A stretch of 64,000 nucleotides of DNA, taken from NCBI RefSeq assembly GCF_000266905.1, contig NC_018027.1:1922001-1986000 (forward strand), read 5' to 3'. Origin of the DNA: Mycolicibacterium chubuense NBB4. Its GTDB lineage: Bacteria > Actinomycetota > Actinomycetes > Mycobacteriales > Mycobacteriaceae. The notes below the pieces were generated by a model. The model was not told the origin of the DNA. It worked only from the letters and a program-made list of their open reading frames with translations, and searched no databases. Shown piece by piece: positions 28,891 through 36,430 of the stretch; positions within the stretch are counted from its first letter, which is position 1, and every line of letters begins with the position of its first letter. Made by a program: the position numbers and the translations under genes.

Positions 28891-29568
28891 CTAGGCGGGG
28901 TGGAACAGGCGCCTCTCCACGACCGGGCTGCTGCTGAGCCGGTGCAGCCCCTTCGCCGCGGCCAGCACGGCGAGATCGGCCAGCGGTTCGATGATGATCA
29001 CCGTTACGTACGCCGCGCCGAACGACAGTACATCCGTGACGGTCGCAGCGGAGAAGCCCTCGCCGTAGAGCGCCCAGAACGCCACCCACGACACGATCCC
29101 GGCTTGGTAGGTCGTCGAGAGGGCAAGTGCCTGGCGGTATTTGAGCTCCACATAGGTCGTCTCGGAGGCGATGGTCTTGCGCGCGACGAACTGCAGCGCG
29201 AAGAGCGGCACCAGCAGGGTGGTGACGTTCATCCCGTACTGCGGCAGGTCGAACGGCGCAAAGAACAGTCCTTGCAGCAGGAGTCCAAAGGCCAGGCCGA
29301 ATGCGGCGGGGGCGGCGCCGAAGATCAGGAACAGCGTCGAACCCAGGATCAGATGCACCTCGGAGATGCCGACCGGATAGTGCGGGAACACCTGGAAGAA
29401 GGTGAAAACCAGCGCCGTGGTCAGCACCGTGCGCATCAGCAGAGCTCCCAGGCCTGACTCCTTGGTCGACTTCAGGGCTAGATGCAGCGCGTACGCGCCG
29501 GCACCGGCAGCGGTGACGTAGCTCAAGACGATCTTGGAGCCCTCTACGATCCCGGGTTCAATATGCAC
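28891..29568 (-). CDS. CbiM-like ECF transporter substrate-binding permease (orphan)
   Basis: 225 residues with about six helices. The start is set at GTG 29568 so the protein begins M-H-I-E-P-G. In CbiM/NikM proteins the metal is held by the N-terminal amine and backbone of Met1, His2 and further His residues, so the usual MHIEPG start is functionally required; a start 16 codons earlier would destroy the site. His63 (PHYPVGI) and His72 (SEVHLILGSTLF) are the other likely ligands. AGAGG-type ribosome site is about 9 bases away. No CbiN, CbiQ or CbiO partner lies nearby. The family imports Co or Ni; the copper-rich neighbourhood raises the possibility of another metal. Confidence 0.8.
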   Translation of the reverse strand: MHIEPGIVEGSKIVLSYVTAAGAGAYALHLALKSTKESGLGALLMRTVLTTALVFTFFQVFPHYPVGISEVHLILGSTLFLIFGAAPAAFGLAFGLLLQGLFFAPFDLPQYGMNVTTLLVPLFALQFVARKTIASETTYVELKYRQALALSTTYQAGIVSWVAFWALYGEGFSAATVTDVLSFGAAYVTVIIIEPLADLAVLAAAKGLHRLSSSPVVERRLFHPA

Positions 29569-29643
29569 AGCGGCCAACCTCTTTCGCGTCGAATCACTGA
29601 CTCGCAGTGCAGTCAATCACGGATGGCCCGCAGGAACGTACCC

Positions 29644-31626
29644 TCAGCGTCGATTGCGCGCCAATTCGCGCAGCATTGCGTTGTACGCATCGAGTTCATC
29701 ATCGGCATAGCCGGATTCGGCGTGCCGGTCCGCGCGCACCGCGGCGCGCCGGTCCTGCCGTGCCCATTGCGCCACCAACGCGACCACCACCACGATCACG
29801 GGAAGCTCGCTGGATCCCCACGCGATCGCGCCACCGAGATGCTGGTCGCTTCCGCGGCTCGCCAACCACGGCAGGTCGAGGAAACGATAGAACTGCTCGC
29901 CGATCGTCCCGGTCGTGGTCATGGTCGCGATGCCGAAGAATGCGTGGAAAGGCATCACCGCGAAAAGCAGGCCCAGTCGTCCCAGGAAGGGCAGTCGGCG
30001 CGGTCCGGGATCGATGCCGATGATGCCCCAGAAGAACAGGTAGCCGACCAGCAGGAAGTGCACACTCATCAGCTCGTGCCCCCAGTGATAACGCACGAGG
30101 GTGTCGAAGATCGGCGTGAAGTACACCGCGTACAGCGATGCCACGAACAGGACGAACGCGATTACGGGGTGGCTGAGAAATGACGTGACTCTGGAGTGGA
30201 TCATCCACAACAGCCACTCCCGGGGGCCAGGCGCCTGCCCCTTGCCCGCAGCCGGTAGCACACGTAGGGCCAGCGTTACCGGTCCGCCGAGGACCAGCAG
30301 GACCGGCACGAACATGTTCAGCGTCATGTGTTCGGCCATGTGCACGCTGAACATCGCCGAGCCGTACGCCTTGACGCCCGAACTGCTGGTGAGGAGTAGA
30401 ACCAGACATCCAATCAGCCAGGCGACGAGCCTTCCGACCGGCCACCGGTCGCCGCGACGCTGCAACCGGACGAACGCCCACACGTATAGGGTGGCCAACA
30501 CGATTGCCGCGACCCCGATGAGGGTGTCGAACCGCCACACCGTGGCAAGGGTCCACGCACTGGGTGGCTGCGGTAGCTCGTACCCCAGGAAGATGTCCCA
30601 CGGCGTGAATCGGTGGGACAGGAACCGCGGAGCCGTCTGTGTCGCCATCGAGGCAAGCAGCGCCACGGTGGCGACACCGGCAACGGCTCCGGAAACTCGC
30701 CGCAGTCCGCCGTGTGAGCGCCTGCCCCGCCGATCGGAGATCAACGCGAAAACATCGCTCATCCAGGTGAGGGCGACAACGAACGCGGCTGCGACTGCAG
30801 CCCTGCCGTAAGCGTTCTGTACGGGATTTCCCGGTCCGAGGAGTAAGGCGAGAAGCATCGCGCCGTATCCCAGAACCACGGCGCCGCTCACGATTTCGGT
30901 GAGCAGCAGGCGACGGGTGATCGTCACGACCGGCGGCGTGACGGCGGCGTGAACCTTGACACCGGCCCACACCGCGAGCGCAGTGGCGAACACGATCACC
31001 GCGCTGGTGGCGTAGTCGTGGTCGGGACCTTGACCAGCGTTGCCGGAGACCGGGACCGCGACAATGCCGATCAAGGCGGGAATCAGGAGTACGACGTGGG
31101 GAATCCACCGCACCGTCAGGCGGCTCGTCACGGCGACGATCAAGCCGGCGAGCGTCACCGCCACCCATGCGCGGGCCATCTCCGAGGCGAGGACAGCTTC
31201 GAGAACCGCAGGGCTCGTCACTACCCGCGTGACGGGCGCGCCGGCATCGTTTGCGGCCTGCACCACGACCATGGCCAGCGACGCCACGGTCCAGGCGGCG
31301 GACGCGCGTTCGACCCGCACATGAACGAGGAAGGCGCGCTCGTCGAGCACGCCGCCCTCGTCGGGTCGGGCGGCGATGACGACGTAGAGCAGTCCGCCGA
31401 ACGTGAGTGCTCCGGCGAGAGCCGCGGTGAAATACCCTGCGGGTTCCACCACCGCAGTGAGCGCACCCGGATACGAATCGCCCGTCGTGGCATACACCCG
31501 ATCGCCTGAGGCCAGAGAGTACAGACCCAGACTTGCGACAACGGCAACCAACACGGCGGCGAGCAGCCATGGCGTGAGGGCGGTGACCGTCCGCCGCCGC
31601 GAGTCAAGGCTCGACTTCACCGTCAC
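29644..31626 (-). CDS. CopD-CtaG fusion membrane protein (Rv0102-like)
   Basis: 660 residues, nearly the recalled length of Rv0102 (661). The N-terminal half (about 15-330) is a CopD-type copper-transport membrane domain. The C-terminal half (about 370-620) is a caa3_CtaG cytochrome oxidase assembly domain. It has His/Met-rich helices: MFSVHMAEHMTLNMFVPVL, YHWGHELMSVHFLLVGYL and MPFHAFFGIATMTTTG. It probably moves copper across or within the membrane for oxidase assembly. Start GTG 31626 follows AAGGGG; GTG 31620 is an alternative. In M. tuberculosis this gene neighbours ctpB and is a SigC target as I recall. Upstream lies the dyad CTACGAC/GTCGTAG. Confidence 0.88.
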   Translation of the reverse strand: MTVKSSLDSRRRTVTALTPWLLAAVLVAVVASLGLYSLASGDRVYATTGDSYPGALTAVVEPAGYFTAALAGALTFGGLLYVVIAARPDEGGVLDERAFLVHVRVERASAAWTVASLAMVVVQAANDAGAPVTRVVTSPAVLEAVLASEMARAWVAVTLAGLIVAVTSRLTVRWIPHVVLLIPALIGIVAVPVSGNAGQGPDHDYATSAVIVFATALAVWAGVKVHAAVTPPVVTITRRLLLTEIVSGAVVLGYGAMLLALLLGPGNPVQNAYGRAAVAAAFVVALTWMSDVFALISDRRGRRSHGGLRRVSGAVAGVATVALLASMATQTAPRFLSHRFTPWDIFLGYELPQPPSAWTLATVWRFDTLIGVAAIVLATLYVWAFVRLQRRGDRWPVGRLVAWLIGCLVLLLTSSSGVKAYGSAMFSVHMAEHMTLNMFVPVLLVLGGPVTLALRVLPAAGKGQAPGPREWLLWMIHSRVTSFLSHPVIAFVLFVASLYAVYFTPIFDTLVRYHWGHELMSVHFLLVGYLFFWGIIGIDPGPRRLPFLGRLGLLFAVMPFHAFFGIATMTTTGTIGEQFYRFLDLPWLASRGSDQHLGGAIAWGSSELPVIVVVVALVAQWARQDRRAAVRADRHAESGYADDELDAYNAMLRELARNRR

Positions 31627-31659
31627 AGCCCCTTCACGTGTGCGACCGATGCCTCCAGT

Positions 31660-31678
31660 CTACGACCGCCAGTCGTAG
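31660..31678. promoter_or_regulatory. Inverted repeat between CopD/CtaG and DUF5134 genes
   Basis: CTACGAC (31660-31666) and GTCGTAG (31672-31678) are exact complements separated by 5 bases, lying 34 bases before the CopD/CtaG start. The half-site begins with CTACG like the dyads at 21249 and 22933. Candidate operator in a 143-base divergent promoter region. Confidence 0.5.
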
Positions 31679-31769
31679 GCCCTCGGCGGCGGTGGAACTT
31701 TTCCCCAGGCGCGTGCGACCAATTCACACGAACCCCCACGTCCCTCGAGCGAAGGTCTGCCCCTCTCAC

Positions 31770-32405
31770 ATGATCGCTGATCTCCTGCTGCGCTGGATCG
31801 TCACCGCACTTTTCGTCATCAGCGCTGTCGAGTGCGGCTTTGCGATCGCCATCGGACGGCGGCCGTGGGCCCACACCGTCGGGCGCCTCCTGCACCTCGT
31901 GATGGCGATCGCGATGGCTGTCATGGCGTGGCCTCGTGGCGCAGAACTGCCGACGGCCGGCCCCATGTGGTTCTTTCTGGCGGCCACGCTCTGGTTCGTC
32001 GGAATGGCGCTGGTCGAATCCGGACACCGCGGTGCCGACGCTTATCACGCCGCGATGATGCTGGCGATGTCGTGGATGTATCTGGCGATGAGCGGCAGCC
32101 TGCTTCCAGTGCCCGCCGATGGCCACAGCGGCGGTGGTGGCGGTCACGCCGGGCACCACACGTCGGCGATGCCCGGCATGCCCGGCATGGCCGAGAGGAC
32201 GGTCCAGACACCCGATCCGCCGTTCATCGGCGCGCTCAACTGGTTTTGCACCGTCGGATTCGTCGTCGCTGCGCTCTGGTGGCTGTACCGCTACTTCAGG
32301 GTCCGCAGCAGTGACCCCTCGACGGTCGCCCACCGGCATTTCGGGATCGCGTGCCAGGCGATGATGGCGGCCGGTATGGCGATCATGTTCGGCGTGATGC
32401 TGTAG
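31770..32405 (+). CDS. DUF5134 membrane protein with His/Met-rich loop
   Basis: 211 residues. About six helices: LLLRWIVTALFVISAVECG, then VGRLLHLVMAIAMAVMAW, WFFLAATLWFVGMALV, MMLAMSWMYLAMSG, and two C-terminal ones. Between helices four and five is a loop rich in Gly, His and Met (GHSGGGGGHAGHHTSAMPGM, about 117-136), a typical copper-binding sequence. DUF5134 proteins of actinobacteria have no assigned function. ATG 31770 has only a weak ribosome site (GAAGG 14 bases upstream). It is divergent from the CopD/CtaG gene and convergent with the zinc-finger gene, so a role in envelope copper handling is likely. Confidence 0.75.
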   Translation: MIADLLLRWIVTALFVISAVECGFAIAIGRRPWAHTVGRLLHLVMAIAMAVMAWPRGAELPTAGPMWFFLAATLWFVGMALVESGHRGADAYHAAMMLAMSWMYLAMSGSLLPVPADGHSGGGGGHAGHHTSAMPGMPGMAERTVQTPDPPFIGALNWFCTVGFVVAALWWLYRYFRVRSSDPSTVAHRHFGIACQAMMAAGMAIMFGVML

Positions 32406-32408
32406 CGG

Positions 32409-33128
32409 TCAGGCAGCCGAGTCGTCCGTGGGCCACAGATGGCCACGCCGCCTGCCGCGGGAGGCGTTGCGCGGCAACACGATCTCAGCTTCGAGCGCGG
32501 CAGCGCTTGGAGCAGGCGCCGGCTTCGAGCCGCGCCGCCACACCAGGATTGCCAGAACGGCGCCGAGCACGAGGGGCAGATGGGACACTATCCGGCTCGC
32601 CGTGACCGCGCCGGAGATGGCGTCGGCGGTGACGTAGACGGCGAGGACGCCGGCGAACACGCTCAACACACTCGCCAGGCCTGCGGCGGCGCCCGGTCGC
32701 AGCGCGGCGCCGATCATGACGACACCGAGTGCGATCGACCACGCGGTCGACTCGTTGAACAGGTGGCCGCCCGCGGTCATCCCGTGCCCCCCGGACAGGC
32801 CGGCGCTCCATCCAAACGCCTGCGCGGCACCGAGAGCGATTTGAGCGACGCCGACCCCCGCCAGGGCCGAACGGGGCCAATACCGCCTGCTCGTACGCAT
32901 CGCTGGAGCCCGCCGCGGCGGCGCGGCCGCCAGCACTGTGGGCGGCTGGGCCAGGCGTTTGAGGGTGGCAGACTGCATCGTGGCCTGCTCCAACCACGTC
33001 CGACACTGCGGACAGTTGGCGAGATGCTCGTCAACGCGGGCGGCGGGCACGGGTTCGCGCTCGCCGTCGATCCGGGCTGACAACGCCTCCCGGGCCACCT
33101 CGCAGTTCATCTCCCTATAGTCGCTCAC
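32409..33128 (-). CDS. Zinc-finger anti-sigma-like membrane protein
   Basis: 239 residues. The cytoplasmic N-terminus is a zf-HC2/ZAS anti-sigma fold: Cys9 in EMNCEVAREAL and His35-x3-Cys39-x2-Cys42 in DEHLANCPQC. A linker and about four to five helices follow (from about 88 to 200), plus an Arg-rich tail. Most anti-sigma proteins have one helix; a multi-helix C-terminus resembles Rv0093c-type proteins, which lie near ctpA in M. tuberculosis. No sigma gene is adjacent; the only one in the block is the SigC-like gene about 7 kb away. It could be that factor's anti-sigma, but pairing is inference. ATG 33128 lies in a 27-base gap after the PepSY remnant. Confidence 0.75.
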   Translation of the reverse strand: MSDYREMNCEVAREALSARIDGEREPVPAARVDEHLANCPQCRTWLEQATMQSATLKRLAQPPTVLAAAPPRRAPAMRTSRRYWPRSALAGVGVAQIALGAAQAFGWSAGLSGGHGMTAGGHLFNESTAWSIALGVVMIGAALRPGAAAGLASVLSVFAGVLAVYVTADAISGAVTASRIVSHLPLVLGAVLAILVWRRGSKPAPAPSAAALEAEIVLPRNASRGRRRGHLWPTDDSAA

Positions 33129-33155
33129 GACTGCGCGAAGGTTTCGGCTTCGCGC

Positions 33156-33638
33156 TCACGGCGCTGTCCCGCGACGCGCCACAGCCGCGGCGATCACGTC
33201 GACCGCCGTGCGGGCGGCCGCCACGACCCTATCCAGTTCGTCCACACGGGGTGCGCCGCCGGAATTCGGGGCGACAGCGCCGTGGCCGGAATGCGCCTGC
33301 GTGGTCCCAGGTTCGGTCGCGCCGGTCGGCTTTGTGGAGACCGGCGGTGTCGTCCACGCCAAGGCTGCGCGGAGGTCGACGATGTTGGCGCCTGCGTAGG
33401 TCGACCAGGTGAGCCCGGTCGCGGACAGGGAGACCAATCCGGATGCGATCCAGATACCCACCCCACCATGCCGATTGAGAGTCCTGTGCCGACCTCGCGC
33501 GGTGCGGCCGATCGCGAGCAGGCGCGCGTCCGGCGAAGCCTGCGACCGCATTCGTTGGTACCTACTGATCCACAGGTAAAGACCGCCGAGCGCTATGAGC
33601 CAGAGCCAGGACGCTGTCGGCGCTATCGGTCGTCTCAC
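33156..33638 (-). pseudogene. Fragment of a PepSY-associated membrane protein
   Basis: The 160-codon open frame matches only the middle of a PepSY-TM protein. SWLWLIALGGLYLWISRY corresponds to the second membrane helix, and LNRHGGVGIWIASGLVSL plus SATGLTWSTYAGANI to the third with its characteristic SATGLTWS. The first helix and PepSY domain are missing at the start: a TAG lies a few codons upstream in the same frame. The C-terminal helix and second PepSY domain are missing after RVDELDRVVAAA. GTG at 33638 has no ribosome site. An intact gene of the same family lies divergently 86 bases away, so this is probably a decayed relative. A short functional protein is possible but less likely. Confidence 0.6.
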
Positions 33639-33723
33639 GACGTCGCGGAACCAAAGCGATGGTTCGCACGACTAAGTCACGTCTGCGCCGTGATCGCAGA
33701 CCTCACCTGCCTGAGGGGACGCG

Positions 33724-35370
33724 ATGAGCTCACCAGTCACTTCGACGCGGCGTGCCGACGCCGCTGTGCTGCGCCGGATCTGGCGACTGCACTTCTGGGT
33801 TGCATTGTTCGCTGCCCCCGTGCTGGTGGTGCTGGCGCTCTCGGGCCTGGTGATCCTCTACAGCCAGCCGATCGATCATCTGCTCAACCGTAACCTGTTG
33901 GTCGTGGCCGAAGGGTCGAGGACCATTCCCCTTGACGAGCAGGTCGCCGTGGCGCAACAGCAGGTGGGCGCTGACTACAGGCTCGACGCCGTTACCCCGC
34001 CGGACGCCGCGAATCATTCGACGCGCGTGGACTTCCTACCGGCGAACGCTCCTGGATACCCGCAGGGCGAGAGCAACCTGACCGAGGTGTTCGTCAACCC
34101 CTACACCGGCGAGTACCTCGGTCAGCGCAGCGCCTTGTCCGGTCTGGTGGGCTTGGCGAACCAGACGCATCGGATGTTCGGTAACGACGGCCCCAAGATC
34201 CTGTTGCCCTCGCTCGGGCACTTGGTCAACCCGTCGGATTATCCCAACGCCACGATTCCGGTCGGGCTGGGCAATCTCTGGATGGAGGTGACCGCGGTCT
34301 GGATCCTCGTTCTGCTGGGCAGCGGGCTGTACCTCTGGTGGCCCAGGGCCATCGAGGGGGCCAAGCCGGTGCTGAAGGTGCGGTGGCACAAGGGCGGCCG
34401 GATTCGATGGCGGGACATGCACGCGCTGACCGGCGTGATCATCGCCGTCATCCTGATCTGCTACATCCTGTCGGGCCTCACCTGGTCGCGGTACTGGGGT
34501 GAGAATTGGCGTGCGTTCTCCGCGACCGTCGCGCCAGGGCTGAGCGTCGACGCGCCCTCGACCCCGGCCACCATGGGTGACTACGACCGGCTAGGCCGCC
34601 GGATCGCCTGGGCCGCGACCAACGATCCGGTGTACGCGTCGCAATCCGGGGGCCCGGTAGCGGTCCCGCTGTCGCTGGCCGATATCGACCGGATCGCCAA
34701 GGACGAACACATGGTGCCCGGTTACGCAATCATCCCGCCGACGAACTCGACTGCCGACGGCGAGACCACCTACGGCAGTTATGCAGTGGTCAACGCCTGG
34801 CCGCAGCGCCTCTCCGAGCAGCGCACGCTGTACCTCGATCAATTCACGGGGCAGACGATCGCCAACGCCACGGCTGCCCAGGACGGCGCGCTGTCGCGCG
34901 CCACGAGCTTCGGTATCGCGATGCACATGGGCAACCAGATGGGCGTGCTGACCCGGATCTCCGCCACCGTTGCGTGCCTGGGGGTGTTGACCATGATCGC
35001 GACCGGCCTGCTGATGTGGTGGAAACGACGTCCCGCCGGCACCACAGGCCTGCCCTCGCACGCCAATGCCGCGACAAGAGCTGAGACCCCGAGGCGGGCG
35101 CGTGTCGCCGTCGCCGTCATCGCTGTGGCGCTCGGAGTGCTCTACCCGGCTTTCGGAGTCTCGCTTCTGGTCGTGGTGGCGGTCGAAGGCGTGCTCTCGC
35201 TACGCAGTAAGTCTGGCAAGATCGGCGAACTATCCATTGGGCGCTTGCGAATCGATGACGAACTCGCCGACGCCCGAGAAGTTCCGGTCGGCAGACCGGT
35301 CAGAGGGGCGGGCGTCGACGCCACCGCTGAGGACGGTGATGATGCGATGCCCACCGAGGCTCCGCATTGA
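33724..35370 (+). CDS. PepSY-associated transmembrane protein
   Basis: 548 residues. Helix 1 (about 22-47, FWVALFAAPVLVVLALSGLV) is followed by an extracytoplasmic PepSY domain with VFVNPYTGEYLGQRS. Then come helix 2 with GSGLYLWWP (about 190-210), helix 3 with CYILSGLTWSRYWGENW (about 240-262), a second PepSY-like region with LYLDQFTGQTI, and C-terminal helices from about 405. MHMGNQMGVLTR and the paired His/Met are typical. Related proteins accompany iron or copper reduction and uptake systems; substrate here is unknown. ATG follows GAGGGGA. A charged tail (about 490-548) is lineage-specific. It closes the accessory block. Confidence 0.82.
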   Translation: MSSPVTSTRRADAAVLRRIWRLHFWVALFAAPVLVVLALSGLVILYSQPIDHLLNRNLLVVAEGSRTIPLDEQVAVAQQQVGADYRLDAVTPPDAANHSTRVDFLPANAPGYPQGESNLTEVFVNPYTGEYLGQRSALSGLVGLANQTHRMFGNDGPKILLPSLGHLVNPSDYPNATIPVGLGNLWMEVTAVWILVLLGSGLYLWWPRAIEGAKPVLKVRWHKGGRIRWRDMHALTGVIIAVILICYILSGLTWSRYWGENWRAFSATVAPGLSVDAPSTPATMGDYDRLGRRIAWAATNDPVYASQSGGPVAVPLSLADIDRIAKDEHMVPGYAIIPPTNSTADGETTYGSYAVVNAWPQRLSEQRTLYLDQFTGQTIANATAAQDGALSRATSFGIAMHMGNQMGVLTRISATVACLGVLTMIATGLLMWWKRRPAGTTGLPSHANAATRAETPRRARVAVAVIAVALGVLYPAFGVSLLVVVAVEGVLSLRSKSGKIGELSIGRLRIDDELADAREVPVGRPVRGAGVDATAEDGDDAMPTEAPH

Positions 35371-35380
35371 GGCCGAAATC

Positions 35381-36220
35381 TCAGCTGCCGGTGTAGGTCT
35401 CGGGATCCGGACGGAAGCGAGTGCCGTCGTCGAGCCCGTTGAGTGTCGCCATCTGTTCGTCGGACAGCTCGAAGTCGAACACGGCCAGGTTGGACGCGAT
35501 GCGTTCCGGCGAGGACGAGCGCGGGATGACGACGTTGCCGAGCTGGATGCTCCAGCGGATGAGCACCTGCGCGGGGGTCTTGCCGAGAGCCTCGGCGACG
35601 GCGGTGATCGCGGGATTGGTCAGCAGGTTGCCGACACCCAGCGGGCCGTACGCCTCGGTGACGATGCCGTGCTCGGCGTTCACGGCGCGCAACTCTGCCT
35701 GGTTGAGCAGCGGATGCAGCTCGATCTGGTTGATCGCCGGGGTGAAGAACGACAGGCTGATGATGTCGTCGAGATGCTGGGCATGGAAGTTGCAGACGCC
35801 GATCGAGCGGGTGTCACCGACCTCCTTGGCCTTCATCAGGCCACCCCAGCTGTCGATGTACGCGCCGTGCTCTCCGGCGGGCCAGTGGATGAGGTAGAGG
35901 TCGAGGTAGTCGAGGCCGAGCCGGCGCAGGCTCTCCTTGAGGGCGTCCTGGGACGACTGGAAGCCATGGTCATCGGTCGCGAGCTTGGTCGTCACGAACA
36001 GCTCGTCGCGGGGCACGCCGGAGGCGGCGATCGCACGCCCGACCGCTTCCTCGTTGCCGTAGGCGGCCGCGGTGTCGATGGACCGGTAACCGGCCTCGAG
36101 GGCGGCTGACACCGCCTGCTCGGTCTCGGCCTCCGACAACTCACCGACCCCGAGGCCGATCACCGGCATCGTGTGACCGTCGTTGAGCGTGACGGTGGGA
36201 ATCGCGGCCGCAGACGTCAT
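35381..36220 (-). CDS. Aldo/keto reductase (Rv2971/AKR5-like)
   Basis: 279-residue NADPH-dependent aldo/keto reductase, orthologue of Rv2971, proposed to reduce dicarbonyls such as methylglyoxal. The catalytic tetrad is visible: Asp and Tyr in [15 protein letters not shown] (about 43-57), Lys in FVTTKLA and His in [11 protein letters not shown]. The NADPH loop is [14 protein letters not shown] 36220 is chosen because GAAGGTGCC precedes it and [16 protein letters not shown] aligns with the family; a start 25 codons earlier is in leader sequence. It converges with the PepSY gene (10-base gap) and marks return to core gene order. Confidence 0.93.
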   Translation of the reverse strand: MTSAAAIPTVTLNDGHTMPVIGLGVGELSEAETEQAVSAALEAGYRSIDTAAAYGNEEAVGRAIAASGVPRDELFVTTKLATDDHGFQSSQDALKESLRRLGLDYLDLYLIHWPAGEHGAYIDSWGGLMKAKEVGDTRSIGVCNFHAQHLDDIISLSFFTPAINQIELHPLLNQAELRAVNAEHGIVTEAYGPLGVGNLLTNPAITAVAEALGKTPAQVLIRWSIQLGNVVIPRSSSPERIASNLAVFDFELSDEQMATLNGLDDGTRFRPDPETYTGS

Positions 36221-36430
36221 GGCACCTTCTTTGCTGAAGCGGAGTCTTCGTCGGTCGGGCCCCGTCGAATCACTCGCGGTGGGTCCGGGGGACACCGACG
36301 ATGACTATATTGCCGCACCCATAGGGCTCCTAATCTGCACCGTCCGCGGGGTTTCGCGTCCCGTCCTCTGCCGGTCGCCGGGACGGTCGTGGGCCGGCGG
36401 TATGGTCGGCATCGAACGAGGGGAGCTGTG

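Noticed and set aside
19909..35370. Prophage or integrative element
   Set aside because: No integrase, transposase, phage gene or tRNA attachment site was seen at either edge. It is treated as an accessory block of unknown origin.
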